This document shows, in pieces, positions 11,201 through 23,109 of a stretch of DNA of 64,000 nt. The notes beneath the pieces were generated by a model that saw only the letters and a list, made by a program, of their open reading frames with translations, was not told the DNA's origin and did not search any database. The stretch comes from Medicago truncatula (lineage: Eukaryota; Streptophyta; Magnoliopsida; Fabales; Fabaceae). The stretch spans positions 34,104,091 through 34,168,090 of the forward strand of contig NC_053044.1 in the NCBI RefSeq assembly GCF_003473485.1, given 5' to 3'. Every line of letters starts with the position of its first letter. Within the stretch, counting starts at the first letter, position 1. Both the position numbers and the translations under genes were made by a program.

Positions 11201-12752
11201 CATGCTCTTCAAGATAACTAACTTTTTAAAATAACTTACAAATTATTTAAACAGCTGAACCATGTTTCTCTTTCATCATAGAAATAACAGAGTTAATTAT
11301 CCAAAATGTATATGTAAAGCTTTCACATTGAAAGTACAGCTAATATTGAAAGTACAGCTTATGCACCTCTTCATATTGCAGATAAAATGACTACACGACC
11401 TAGAGTAATAATAGGCATCACTAAAGGTACCAAAGTTCTTAATCGAAATAACATGCCAGTGAAAATCAGCATTTCCATGTCATCGATCAATATATCATTA
11501 TCAGTCATGATCAAATAACATAATTTATTTATATGCCTTTACTTTTTTACCCTCACATATGAATTTTCAATTTGATTTATGACATGGCAATAGTGAGTTT
11601 CATTTTTCGGGGATCGGGTAAGAAAATATCTACAAGATAGAGTTAATTTTTGTTTTTTAGAATGTCAAAATCCATTTAAAGGGAGGTAATTGATCTGACA
11701 GATTACTTACTTTTGAGGACCAGAAACCTTGTATTTGTGGACAGGAAGAGCATTTATCTCTTCCTCAGTCATAGAAGGTGCAGTAGAAACGTTATCCGAA
11801 TCCAGAGCTCTTAAAGTTTCATAATCTGAAATTTGAAAAAGAAAAATAAACGGAATAAGGAATATTATATAACACACTTGAAGAGTAGTGAACACATAAA
11901 TTAACTACAACACATTTGAATTTCAGAAAGTTGTAAAACTTCAAATGTGAAACGAAGTAATAATTTATATTATGAAAAGAACATACAAACCTAGATCATC
12001 AAACTCCCGATCAAGAAGTGCCAGCTGAAGTCTGAGACCCTGCAGACGCCCTCGGCTTGCAAGTGCTATCGATGGAGGCATATGCAACCGTAGTTCTGTG
12101 TGGCCGAGAAGGCCACTGGCTGCTGCTGCATGAGCTTGGGCTTGTGCTTGAAGCTGTTGACATGTTGCATACATCCTTAGCATTGTAGCCATCAAGAAAA
12201 CACCAAGCACCAGCCAGAGCTGCAAACAAAACGAACAGCTCATAAATCATAAGCGACATTTACAATTTCATTTTTTTTCTTGATAAAATTTGCATCATTT
12301 TTGTTTAGATACAGAAGACCTAACCAGAAAATTTGGTGACATCTGGTGAGAGTTCAGTATCATGAATAACAGGAGAACTGAAATATATACAGAGTAAGTT
12401 GTTAATGGAAACATTGAAGAAAACACAGAAAAGGATATTATTTATACAACAAATTATATAAGAAACTTAATTCGAGAACATACCTGTTACGAGAAAAGTG
12501 AGTGAGTTGGAATTACTAGGACGTGCTGCATGAACACGCTGAAGAAAAGATTGTAATCAGTACAAAATAATACATTGATCAGCTATGATAACACAGAAAC
12601 AATAAAGCATCATGTTTGTCAGCTATGATAACACATTGATGTTTATAATAACTAATGCACACAGTATAACATACCAATGCACGCCTCTCAGGTATAAATC
12701 CAGGAAATCCATTTTCTATATCAGCTCTTGCTCCTCGAAAAACAAAACTCAT
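8207..12752 (-). CDS. SDIR1: SDIR1 E3 ubiquitin-protein ligase (RING-H2), complete
   Basis: Eight coding exons join in phase: 12675-12752, 12484-12538, 12325-12377, 11991-12219, 11711-11825, 10684-10729, 10050-10175 and 8207-8326, giving 822 nt and 273 aa, the length I recall for Arabidopsis SDIR1. The product starts [16 protein letters not shown] and has two hydrophobic segments ([15 protein letters not shown] and [16 protein letters not shown]). Then come the [20 protein letters not shown] region and a C-terminal RING-H2 (CSVC-x-LPCLHQFHASC-x-CPVC) with all eight ligands. In Arabidopsis SDIR1 is a membrane-associated ligase that promotes ABA and salt/drought responses. A 5'-UTR exon at about 13905-14050 with a GTAAGT donor fits a non-coding first exon. 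Intron 7 holds a MULE and intron 5 a hAT-type MITE remnant (about 11095-11262), neither disturbing splice sites. Confidence 0.95.
8627..9444. mobile_element. Non-autonomous MULE, 818 bp, in SDIR1 intron 7
   Basis: Ends are GAGAAATGCTAGGG at the left and CCCTAGCATTTCTC at the right, extending to GTCACACTCC / GGAGTGTGTC with one mismatch. The 9-bp TTTAAATAT at 8618-8626 and 9445-9453 is an exact target-site duplication, the size expected for Mutator-like elements. The copy 1 locus near 1276-1286 has the uninterrupted site. The interior has an unrecognised minus-strand open stretch ([20 protein letters not shown]) near 8700-8880, richer in GC than the spacer, possibly a captured gene piece. No transposase is seen. 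Confidence 0.9.
10381..10565. repeat. About 185-bp segment present only in duplication copy 2
   Basis: Copy 1 runs from aaaatgacat directly to gcaagaatcagcaaag. Copy 2 has roughly 185 extra bases here, bordered by similar short sequences (ACATCCAAGAA and ACATCCTCAAAGAA). It contains the palindrome-like CCCTGTACCGCCAGGG. It is an insertion into copy 2 or a deletion from copy 1; no family is recognised. Confidence 0.6.
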
Positions 12753-13352
12753 GGCTCTAAACTTGAATTAAAACTTCATAGGTTGACTATAAATCAAGCA
12801 AGAATCAACAACTAAAACCTTCCAATATTCTGAAATATCAAATACGATGGTAGTCAGTAAACAAGAAATCAACACTAAATACATGCTTGAGGATGAAATT
12901 CAACAGGAATCAATGTGGATAAAATCTAAGACAAAAAACCCAAAAATTCCAAATAATTATATCTAGAGAGACAGTATCCAACATACCACATACTAAACCT
13001 ATCAGAATTATTATCCCGAAAATTGTGTCAAAACATCTAAAATAACATCACTGATCAGAAATCATTATCATCAAAATAAAATAAAAACACGAATCTAAAA
13101 TAAAAAACATGCTCATTGGTCCTAATTTCCTAAACACGTACACTCAGAGGTCCAAATTTCCTAAACATGTTTCTGTTATTCTGCTCAGCATTGATGAAAA
13201 TTCACAGTTACTAACTTTTGACACGATAGTTAAGAGAATAAATAAAAATCTGCCCCTGTTTTAGACCTGAGTAACCGAACAAGATTCATGTATTCCAATT
13301 TCAATCTTAAACAACTACCATACCATAAACTGACATAGTAATCAAACACTTC

Positions 13353-13725
13353 ACTTCCATTTAGTGGTCCTTAAACCATTTTCCGTACAAACGCACCAAA
13401 CCACTTCAAGCATTATTGATGATTACACAATTTGCAAGTTTCAAGAAATTAACATCGATCAAAAACTCCCTACACCCATTAAAAATTCGCGGATCCTCTA
13501 ATCAAACAAAAACCCTAACTCAATCTTGCATCAAATTCAATCTTGCAAAACAGAGATTCACGCATTCTAATATTTAACAACAAAATCAAACCCTAAGCTT
13601 CCATTTAGTGGTTCTTAAACCATTTTCCTTACAAATGCAGCAAAAATCAAAACCTAGGTGCCAAACCACTTCAAGCATAAAAAACGATTACACAATTTAC
13701 AAGATTCAAGAAAATAACATATAAT
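13353..13725. repeat. Diverged direct repeat in the SDIR1 leader intron
   Basis: A segment around 13353-13460 (CTTCCATTTAGTGG, CTTAAACCATTTTCC, CCAAACCACTTCAAGCAT, GATTACACAATTTGCAAG) recurs in the same order at about 13600-13720 with small indels. The unit spacing is about 250 bp. The repeat lies between the 5'-UTR exon and the first coding exon of SDIR1. Confidence 0.7.
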
Positions 13726-13904
13726 CATATCACAACATCAACAAACCGCAGATTGTTCATAATAAATTTAATTAAAAACCCTAATTAAGTCTTTAAATCG
13801 CGTCAAATCGAATAACAACAATAAATAAATAAAAAATCAATCAATAAAGAGAAATGTGAAGACATTGGCATTTTGCGAGAGAAAGCATTGGGGAAGAGAC
13901 TTAC

Positions 13905-14050
13905 GGAAATTGACGAGGAACAAAAGCTGAATCTGATCGGAAACGGAGTTTGGATTACAATTGAGAAATGAATCTGATCTTCTTCGCTCTCTGGATTCGA
14001 TTCGAGGTTGAAGATCACGAGAATCGGTGAAGTTTTCGCTTCTTTTATTG
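13905..14050 (-). other. SDIR1: Probable 5'-UTR exon of SDIR1
   Basis: The minus strand has a GTAAGT donor at 13904-13899 after a pyrimidine-rich, non-AT-rich leader. No coding frame joins it to the ATG at 12752, so it is best read as a non-coding first exon. The transcription start is not determined; the intron acceptor is probably just upstream of the ATG (TTTATAG or CAAGTTTAG). Confidence 0.55.
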
Positions 14051-14209
14051 TTCAACAGCCACGTATATTTCGTCTGTGTCTTGGTTCGGTAAAATGCATG
14101 GCTATCAATATTGTTCGCATAAAATTTAATTTAATAAATTTTTTTGAAAAATTAATAAATTAAATTATTATTATTATACACTAGTAACTTTTAAATTTTT
14201 GTTAAAAAA

Positions 14210-14592
14210 AAAACGGAACAGACTAACTTTTACAAATTTTGATGTCAATCAATAATTTTTTGTTAAAAAATTATTTTGACAAAATTTTTTGTTATAAATT
14301 TTGATGTCAATTTTGACTTGGTCTTCGCTGATGTGGCAATTTAAAATAAATAAATATTTTTTAAAATTTAAAAATAAAAAAACATTTTTTTAAATTATTT
14401 TAATTACAAAAATAAAAAAATAATTTTTTAAATAATAAAAAATACATGTGTGCGTTGACCAAGTCAAAATTAGCTTTGGGGGACCAAAATTGCTAAAGAT
14501 CCAATACATAGGAGGCTGTTTTGTATTTTAATTAGTTAGAGGTCAAAATTACAACTTTTGAAAAGATAGGGGATCAAAAGTGCAATTAAACC
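14210..14592. mobile_element. Diverged TIR element fragment
   Basis: The right end (GTGCAATTAAACC) and internal GGGGGACCAAAATTG are of the 'GGTTTAATTGCAC...GGTCC' style seen in legume MITEs. TTTTGACTTGGTC near 14315 and GACCAAGTCAAAA near 14457 form an inverted pair. The expected left tip is not recognisable, so it is truncated or very diverged. From here to 15860 I see only AT-rich spacer. Confidence 0.5.
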
Positions 14593-15860
14593 TAAAAAAA
14601 TAAAACCTGAGTATTTTTTTTTTCTTACAAATTTTCTCTGCATCTCTATAACACTTTAAAGTCATGCTAAGATCTTCCCTAATATTAAGGAAATTATAAA
14701 CAACAAATTGTATTTTTCTTTTTAACAAAAACACAACTAATTTATTGTATTTATAACTATGGTCATATTACAAGATGATATATGGTCATAAATTTGGGAC
14801 CAAACCTACCACATTGTCATTCTATCTTACATTTGAGCAACACTATTTATTTGTCTCTTCATAAAACTTCACTTAAAGTTTAGTGTAGAACTAAATGAAG
14901 CTTTACAAAAGTTGGAGTTGGCATTGAATTTACTTTAGACACCGTTAACCACTTGCTTATAATCAAATTTATTAGACAATCGCGATAAACTCATGTACCA
15001 AAGCAACTAATTGTCTCCTCTAAGAAGGACGACTTTCAATCCCTCAACATTTAAGGAGGGAGAAACTCTAATCTTTGTTAAACAATTCATTAAATTGGCG
15101 GTTTTGGCTTGAATAACATAATTTTGAGTTTGATTCTAATTTTCATATGAATAAAAAAGACAATTCTAATTTTTATTTATTATTTATAATTGTATTCGTT
15201 GTTTGTTTACTTTTAGTTTGAACTCTTTGATAGAATTCATTAAGAGACAATCTAATGTAATGACTCTTTAGGTAACTAAAGATGGTGCATATATTCATGA
15301 TTTTGATTTTATTCTCTAAAAAAAAATATAATTTTGATGTTTACCATAATTATATTGAATAACTTATTGTTAATGATACGACATAAGTTTGCATCCATAA
15401 AAAAAAAATTGTGTATACACAATTTTTAAGCACAATATCACTTATTAACATTTTCCTTCCTCAAAATAGATATCTTGTTAGAAACACTAAAAAATTGAAA
15501 ATGAAATTTAACATATTAATTTTTTCTAATATCAACACTTTACCAAAGAAAGTCCATATAAAAATCCCTTTCAATGACAGCTTGATACAATACAATTATT
15601 GTGGTTACACTAAATTCTAAAAATTATTATCACTACAATTTACCAATACTATGACACCCTCAACTTGAGTAAACTATACAATTGCCCATAGATAAATATC
15701 ATCATCATTAACATTAGGACAAAAGAAATTTGAAATTGTCTTTAACACTAACTAACAAGAAATCAATAATAAAACAACAAAACTAGTACAACTGGTATGA
15801 AGTATTTACCTAACCTATCTGCCACACACAGATCCATGACCTACCCATAAAATTAAAAGC

Positions 15861-16038
15861 AATGATATTTGTACATCTATTTTATGATAACTTTAATGAC
15901 AACCTTATTTTTCTCTCTTCTTATTGGTCAAGAACAATGAAGAGAGAAAAAGGAAGAGAGAGGATAAAAACATTATGTAGATATGAAAAAGAAAGTTTGT
16001 ACAAAAAAATGTCACAAAATTGTTGTACAAATATCATT
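15861..16038. mobile_element. MITE, AATGATATTTGTACA family, copy 1
   Basis: Begins AATGATATTTGTACA and ends TGTACAAATATCATT, a perfect 15-bp inverted pair, with a purine-rich centre after TTATTGGTCAAGAACAAT. Three more copies lie at 21086, 46624 and 56297. No clear target duplication is seen. It lies about 100 bp past the 3' end of the aspartic protease gene. Confidence 0.75.
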
Positions 16039-16145
16039 TCTCTAAAATTAATCTCCACAATTGTAGTCCACATGTGTTTGAAGATTGTCCTAAAGAATCC
16101 AAAAAAAGGCCAATGACTTAACTTAACAAACACAACACAAAAAAC

Positions 16146-17498
16146 CTACATACCTGGTCGTTGACTTGCAAGTTCACATTTTGTATCAGCAAATCCAACT
16201 CTAGAGTTGACCAAATCAAACTCCATCCACACATTCATTTGATGATAATGTCCAATAATATATGCCTCAATTCCCAACAAATCTGAATTTCCAAACGTGA
16301 AACAATATACCAAATCATTACTATGATTATTATTCCCTTTTAATGCCACGTCAGCAACTTTATATAATAGTCTCTCACCTGAAACACTCATCTCCGCCCC
16401 TTCAAACACAAGTGTCACCGCCGGTAACGTTGGAAGAACCGAACCCGACCCGATACGGTAACACAAATCCATTGCACCTTGGAAGACAAAATTTGTGTCT
16501 TCCAAAAGGGTCAACACTCCTTTTGTTTGTTCTACAAATTCTTGTCTTAAAGCACTGTAAACCGGTCCCAAAAGAAACGTGAACTGTGTACCCGAATCCA
16601 CCATTGTCTGACCCGCACCGGTATGATCCGGTGCGAAAATTGTTTTGGGTAATTGGAGCAGCTTCTTCCCGACCCGTATTCCCTCGAGTCGTACTGTGTA
16701 TGCGACTCGATCGAAATAGGGTAATGGGGTTGTGATTTTTACCATTGGTGTGTATTTCAATGGCCCGACCCACTTGATATTCGCGTCGCCGAAGAGTAAA
16801 ACGCCGGTGGAGTCTTTGCCGGAGATGCAATAGGAGAATTTGGGTAATCCCATTTGGGTTACAAATGAGAGAGACCCACGGTTCATACCCATTAACCCGG
16901 TTGTTTTGGAGTCCTCGTTTGAATTTGAGCTGAACCCGGAATCCATACACCCGAATATGGTTCCGGGTTGTGCTGATCCACCGGCGAAGAAAGTCTCAGT
17001 GGCGAGGTTTCCTTCGATGTAGGTGGAGTCAGCATAGGTGATTGTAGCGTGGCAGAGTTTCTTCGGGTCGCATTGAACAGGTACGGGGAAGTCTTGGGTT
17101 CGGGTAATGCAAATGGGTGAGGTGCATGGGGTGGGGGTGTAAGAAGAAGAAAGTAGAGGGTTGAAAATGGAGTTTAAATTTGGAAGTTTTTTGCAATGAA
17201 GCCATGAGAGTTCACTCCCTGTGTCGAGGACCATGGTAACATTCTGTGGGGGTGAGCCTAGTGTTAGTGAAACTGTTAAGGTTACATTGTGTTGAAAAGA
17301 GAGTTTTGAAGAAGGTTTTGGAAGTGAAATTGTGCCATGTGGTAGTGTTTGAACTTTTAAAGGCAATATGAAAGGTTTTTGTTTGGGAGATGAGAGAGAA
17401 GAAGTAGTACTTGTTTGGATTTGTAGGAACATCATGAAAATGAAAAGGATAATTGTTATAGGAGGAACAAGAACATGGGGAGAGGTTTTTGTGTTCAT
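16146..17498 (-). CDS. PCS1: PCS1-type aspartic protease (A1 family), intronless
   Basis: A single 450-codon frame. Residues 12-30 form a signal peptide/anchor (ITIILFIFMMFLQIQ). The N-terminal lobe has the first catalytic site DTGS at about 92-95 (MVLDTGSELSWLHC). The C-terminal lobe has the second, DSGT, at about 301-304 (TMVDSGTQFTFLLG), and the chain ends IIGHYHQMNVWMEFDLVNSRVGFA as in plant nucellin/CDR1-like proteases. There is no plant-specific insert, so it is atypical rather than phytepsin-like. It reads most like Arabidopsis PCS1 (At5g02190), an ER-associated protease that restrains cell death in gametophytes and embryos. The family call is firm, one-to-one orthology less so. It is intact, with no sign of damage. 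Confidence 0.93.
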   Translation of the reverse strand: MNTKTSPHVLVPPITIILFIFMMFLQIQTSTTSSLSSPKQKPFILPLKVQTLPHGTISLPKPSSKLSFQHNVTLTVSLTLGSPPQNVTMVLDTGSELSWLHCKKLPNLNSIFNPLLSSSYTPTPCTSPICITRTQDFPVPVQCDPKKLCHATITYADSTYIEGNLATETFFAGGSAQPGTIFGCMDSGFSSNSNEDSKTTGLMGMNRGSLSFVTQMGLPKFSYCISGKDSTGVLLFGDANIKWVGPLKYTPMVKITTPLPYFDRVAYTVRLEGIRVGKKLLQLPKTIFAPDHTGAGQTMVDSGTQFTFLLGPVYSALRQEFVEQTKGVLTLLEDTNFVFQGAMDLCYRIGSGSVLPTLPAVTLVFEGAEMSVSGERLLYKVADVALKGNNNHSNDLVYCFTFGNSDLLGIEAYIIGHYHQMNVWMEFDLVNSRVGFADTKCELASQRPGM

Positions 17499-17642
17499 TG
17501 GAGTTGTTTTGATTTGGTATGGTTTGGTTTAGTGTTGAAAATAAAAAGGGAGAGAAGGGGGGGACTATGTTTTTTTGTGTTGGATTGTCCCAATGAGACA
17601 GTCACAGCATGGTGGTGAAGTGTAGTATATGTCTCAAGATTC

Positions 17643-17652
17643 TTATATATAG
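17643..17652 (-). promoter_or_regulatory. TATA box of the aspartic protease gene
   Basis: The minus strand reads CTATATATAAG about 145 bp upstream of the ATG at 17498, implying a 5' UTR of roughly 115 nt. It is the best TATA match in the upstream region. Confidence 0.55.
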
Positions 17653-20040
17653 CTGGTTTGAACTTTAATCATTTCATGACATGGAGATGGAGGGAAAGTG
17701 TGCCATTTTGTTTTCTAATAGCTAGCCGACTTCAAAATAGGTGGGAGTGGAATTTACAGGAACCTTTTACTCTTATGTTCGTTATCGTTAAAAGATATTA
17801 TTTGAAAAGTTCAGGTATGTTCCATTTAAGTTAAGCTCCATTTACTTTCACATTCTTTTATCATTTTACATAGGAGTATGAAAATAGAGCATTGCATTCT
17901 AAGTATTAATATTCTTGAGCAAAAAGTGCATTTGTATGTATGGTCTAACCAACTCATATTAGCACTGATGCACAATAGTTGATTCTATTAATGATATGAT
18001 TAGTATGAAAGGTGAGCTAAAGAAAAAGAAGGAAGACAAAGTTTGATGCTACCAACGCATCCCTTCAGGAAAAAGGTCACTGTCTAGACGGTACAACCAA
18101 AGACATAAAGTGCCAAGTTTTAATAAAATGTGGGGAAAAGGCACTATAGGTTTGGAATAAACTAGCTTGTTTATTAGGAGTATTATTTGACTCTTCAACA
18201 TTTATTGAAAATTAGTGCATGGTAATATGTGACAGCCCTAGCAATATTGGATGCATGCTTTGAAGTTTAGTCAATTCATTAAAATATGAAATTTTCCAAC
18301 TTGATTTGGACACTGCTAGAATACAGTGCTCTTGTGCATTATTTGCGTTTTAACTTGAAGTAAGAATTTGATCAAATTCTATCTTTTTTTTTTGTTACAA
18401 AGAAGAGTGAAATTGTCTCACTAAAGTGGAAAATCTTTCAATCCAGACTTTATGCAGTCTTTTATACCAAGGCTATAGCAGAATCAGCTCTTTTACGTAT
18501 ACTATGGTTTGTCCCTATGGTAATAAAATATTAAATTGACAGTGTCCAGAAAAAACATATTATAAGTTGAATTTTTACTTACTAGTCTTATATGGGAGGA
18601 GGTGAGCCTTGACTTAACTGCCCTGAATCTGATTAGTGATTATGAATTTTAATTACAATGACAGCTTTCAAAAGTAGAATTGCGACCATTCAACCTTTCC
18701 AAGCTTCACAATAGTTAATTTTTCGTACATTTTTAGTGCCATTTAATTATAGAAGTCACGGTTGTGGAAAGAGTAAAGTGGAATATGGGTCTTGTTACAT
18801 TCTTTTCTTTCACATGAAAGTTTCGCATTTAAAAAGTGTTTTTTGATTTAAAAAACCTTGTATAGGCTAATGAGTAATGAGTAATGATTACACTGTCACC
18901 ACTGATGTAGTTTGTAATTTTATTAATGATAGTTCATATCTTGTCTCCTTTACACATTTTAATTATAGCTTATTTTTTAAGTTTATTTTTAGACTATGTT
19001 TTTCTCCATATTAATTTGTATATGTTTGATGTTACGGTGAGTATGTCAGAAATATGACGATCCACCGTGATATTGTAGAAATTATAAAATATAGTTTTTA
19101 GAAAACCACAGTGAATCGTCGTGATTATGACGTATTTATAATGGTACCAAACATAAGTTTAATCGGATCTCTAAACATGATCGATCTTAGCATGGAAAAA
19201 CCACATAATTCTATTGGTGCTCCTACCTTTGGCACATTTCCTTCCTCATATGTTATTAAATTCACCATCTCTTAAAACATACTTTCAACTTTGTTGCAGC
19301 TGACACAGTTTGGTAGCCAACTAGTACATATATCGATTTATTGCATGACCATTTAGTCGTTTTCTCATTCACCTTAAGCTACTTCTCCTCAATAAATGAG
19401 GCTTTGAATGTACTTAGCATCTAAGAAGTGGAGCAAATCAAGAAAGAAAGAAAAATAGACATTGATTACAGAGAGAGAAGTAATATTGACTTTCTCTTAT
19501 TTTCTTTGGTTTCTTGTGGTGAAGCTATGATCTTACCAAGTTTTTTCATTGGTTCCACTCAAAGTTATGGTCATAGCCAAACGTTTTTTTGACACTACTT
19601 ATGAATGGTCTTTAATTTCTTTTTGTCTGTTTTAATAAGATTGGGGACCATTGAATTCTAATCAATCAAACTTCAATTAGAACAAGACCGGGATTTGCTC
19701 TTTCTTTTGAAAATAGCATATAATGACACACCGCTCACATACAGTTGTCGTAAAAGAATCTAAGTAAGAAGATTTTCAGTTTATCTAATTTGTTCATGGA
19801 TAATGTTGGCTATAGTTCACACATTTTAAATGTGAGGAAATGAGGTATCCGAGATTCATACACCAACATCAATATATATTATACAATGTTCCTATCAACT
19901 GAGTTAATATTACGGAAAGAATGATTTGGTATTACTAATAGTCTAATAATACATGACTTTTCATGTTCCAATTAAAAATGACTATGAAGAACTAATAGTT
20001 TAATATATGACTTCTCGTTTTAATTATTGGCCGGTTAAAT

Positions 20041-20075
20041 TTGTTGACCTTGCTTCAAAAAAAAATTGTTGACCT
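20041..20075 (+). repeat. Micro-insertion: TGCTTC(A)9 in a 10-bp direct repeat
   Basis: TTGTTGACCT at 20041-20050 and again at 20066-20075 flanks the 15-bp TGCTTCAAAAAAAAA. Confidence 0.8.
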
Positions 20076-21085
20076 AATTTATTCTTATATTGTTTTCTTA
20101 TGTATGGATCGTTCTGCACAATTCTAAGGACTAATATCTCAAGTCGAATAAGATTATTATATTATGTTTGTGACTTCATAAGTTAATAGAAAATGACCAT
20201 ATAAATGAATTCAGGAGATGTACTAATTCATTAAATAAGAATTACTATATATATTATGATATGTCAAGTCATTTTTGTAACTAAATCTTAAAATTAATAA
20301 TATGAAATGGTAAAATAATACTTTTATAAAAATACATGCCTCTTAATATCATTTCTTTTACATGTTCGTGCATCAACGGGACACATAAAGAATTGCTCTC
20401 TTTAATAATCATTAGCTCTGATACAAGGTTGTGTTAAGAATAACTATACAAGTAAGGTTGAACATCGTATCTTTATCCAAAACCTTAATGTTTATGATAT
20501 TAATTTATAAATTTTTACACTTGCTACCCAATACTTTTAACAGCCGTGTATTCATCGGGCACTACTCAATTGGTTGCTGCATAGCAAACGGAATATAATA
20601 CTTGCTTAGAAAGAAATAGTAAAAAATGGGTTCGGTGTGATTTCTCAATCATGGTAAGTTGTATGAAGAGAATGTGTGACGCAACTTGGTTCTTAGTAAT
20701 ACCAATGGAGTTTAATCAATACCCTAAACGGCTAATTGATGGAGTAATATTCCTAGGAAAATTGATGAAGTATTCTTCTCTTTCTAAAGATGTTTGTCCA
20801 AAGGAGGCATGCTTATATCATAAAAGTTGCTACCTTCTATTCTTTCCCATAATTATTATGCTCCATGATTGCTCCAATCATATGCTATAAGAATAAGAGG
20901 AAAGCTTGATGCTAGTTCAGACTCTGAAGTGTGTTTCTCTCTAAGTTTTAGGTTTGATTATTTCCGATGTTAATGCTATTGGTCATTTTATTTATTAGAT
21001 ATCTTTTTTCTCTTGAGCAATGTTTTGTAGCTAACATCATCCATCTTTGTATACTCCCTTTGTTATCAACATAAACACAAATAAT

Positions 21086-21245
21086 AATGATATTTGTACG
21101 GTTATACTATGACAAATTTTGCTACAATAATTTTTTCTCCCTTCTTTTTCTTTTTGAGACAAACATAAATAGAATGAGAGAGGAATAGTAAAAGCACGAG
21201 AGAGTATGAGAGAATTGTTCTAAATTAATTGTACGAATATCATTT
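21086..21245. mobile_element. MITE, AATGATATTTGTACA family, copy 2
   Basis: Starts AATGATATTTGTACG and ends CGAATATCATT, with an AGAGAG-rich centre as in the copy at 15861. It is more diverged than that copy. Confidence 0.7.
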
Positions 21246-22609
21246 TTTTAAATACAAAATTACGTATATTTGATACCAACTTTTATTGTATTTGATAATT
21301 TTATTAAAAAAAACCTATTAAAAGTTGATATCAAATACAAAATTATGTATATTTGATACTAACTTTTGCGGGATTAAAAGTGGAAAAAAGTTTAGAAGGA
21401 CAGAAACACAAAAAATTTATAGATACAAAAAACATATTTAACTCTAATACATAAAATAAGTTTTTTTTTTAAAAAAAAGTGAAGGGGAATTTTTACTAAA
21501 TAAAGTGACACAAATAGTCATTTTACAACCGTCAACAAATGAATTTGAAATTTGTAACATAAGATTACAAGGTTAAGTTCTTGCTACTAAGCTAACATCA
21601 AGTGTAGATGAAAGAGTTTTATATATTCTAGTTCTTATAAAGTAATGGATCGTTCAAGTTTAGTTTCAATACAAAAATTGATCATTTTTTGTCACTATCT
21701 TTTATAAAAACGGATATGTTTAATCCATCTGCAAGGACTAAAAGTATGGACAAAACACACCTATTTGTATAAAAGGTAACAAACTAAAAATTGATAAGAA
21801 AAAAGGATTTAAAACAAAATACGCATATTTTATAAGATTAAAAATATATTTAAATTGAAATAAAGTAAAGAATTTGTCATAGATATCTTCCAACCATAAT
21901 GGAGCATAGAAGAAACATGAATCAAAGAGTATAGACATATAAACATGCGAAATGTCAGCGATGAAGATGATGTTTAAGTTATTGCTGATCATTCTAAAAG
22001 TTTTGGTCATGTGATTCATATTATGCCAATGTCAAAGCAAATGCCAAAGATGACGCTAAAGCTAATAATGACAGTCTGAATGTTGGTGGCTCTGATAAAG
22101 GAAAACATGAACATGACAAAGGTTTAACCGTTGGAGGAGTTTCTTTCCCTGAAGTAAAACAATAAAATATGAGGATTCATACAAACCAAAATGAAGGAAA
22201 AGAAAGGAAGCGGTTGTAAAAGACAGATTTAGGATCCGTAGTACCAAGAAGAAGGGATCATGATAACAATGGTTTGAATCAAATAGCAAAAAGCGTCATG
22301 TTTGTTAGATTTGAATTATATGCTTTGAATCCGCTTACTAGTCATGAAAAGAAATCAGTTCTTGCTCTCATGCGAAAGTGTACACATAAAGGCCTCAATC
22401 AAAAATCTATTTAGTATTTCTTGTTCATTGTCTTGATAAATGTATGCATGTAGAAATCACACAAAGAAGTTGATGGTAAAGAGGTGTATCAAAGTTAAAC
22501 ATTTGTAGTTTCTCAATAAACTTTAATGTTAAAAAGCTATGATGTTTTATTTTTACAAATGTGTTTTAGGCTTTGCAAAATTTGTATTGCAAAAAATTAA
22601 TAGATGTTT

Positions 22610-23109
22610 GGGTTAAATATGTTTTTGGTCCCTATAAATATGTCAATTTTTTGTTTTAGTTCCTCTAAAATTTTCCTTCAACTTTTAATCCCTATAAAAT
22701 TTTCAATCTTCACTTTTGGTCCCTCTTTTAAAGTAAACTCATATGTAGAATTTATATTTTTTAGTAAAATTTTCCAGAAAAATTCAAAATATTACAAGAA
22801 TAACTCCAAAAAAAATTTAGAATTTTTTAACAAAACATGAATTTAATATGAATTTTTATATGTTTTACGGTTAAAAATTCATATTTAATTTGTGTTTTGT
22901 TAAAAAATTCTAATTTTTTGTAGGAATTTTTTTTAGAATATTATACATATTTCTGCGCAATTTAATTAAAAAATACAAAAATTAAATTAAAAGTAGGGAC
23001 CAAAAGTAGTGATTGAAAATTTTATAAGGACTAAAAGTTGAAGGAAAATTTTAGAGGGACTAACATAAAAAGTTGACATATTTATAGGGACCAAAAACAT
23101 ATTTAACCC
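22610..23109. mobile_element. MULE-like MITE, 500 bp, exact 9-bp target duplication
   Basis: Left end GGGTTAAATATGTTTTTGG, right end CCAAAAACATATTTAACCC, with long inverted arms (TCCCTATAAATATGTCAA). TAGATGTTT occurs at 22601-22609 and again at 23110-23118. No coding capacity. It belongs to the GGSTTAA-ended group also seen at 36637, 45664, 53937, 55538 and 63145. Confidence 0.93.

Larger units (their letters stand above)
17700..22600. other. Gene-poor spacer
   Basis: No convincing gene. Open frames such as 20651-20890 (plus) resemble no family I know and lack coding character. A 53-codon open stretch near 22221-22411 (ends RKCTHKGLNQKSI) is unrecognised. The spacer holds one MITE (21086-21245), one micro-insertion (20041-20075) and otherwise AT-rich sequence. 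Confidence 0.6.

Noticed and set aside
16402-16950. 182-codon minus-strand frame overlapping the aspartic protease
   Set aside because: It is an out-of-frame shadow of the protease coding sequence with no recognisable motif.
19040-19140. Imperfect inverted repeat around GATCCACCGTGATATTG
   Set aside because: Arms are short and mismatched, ends are undefined and no target duplication is seen; not enough to call an element.
20651-20890. 79-codon plus-strand frame in the spacer
   Set aside because: No motif, no splice context or promoter, and length is within chance expectation.
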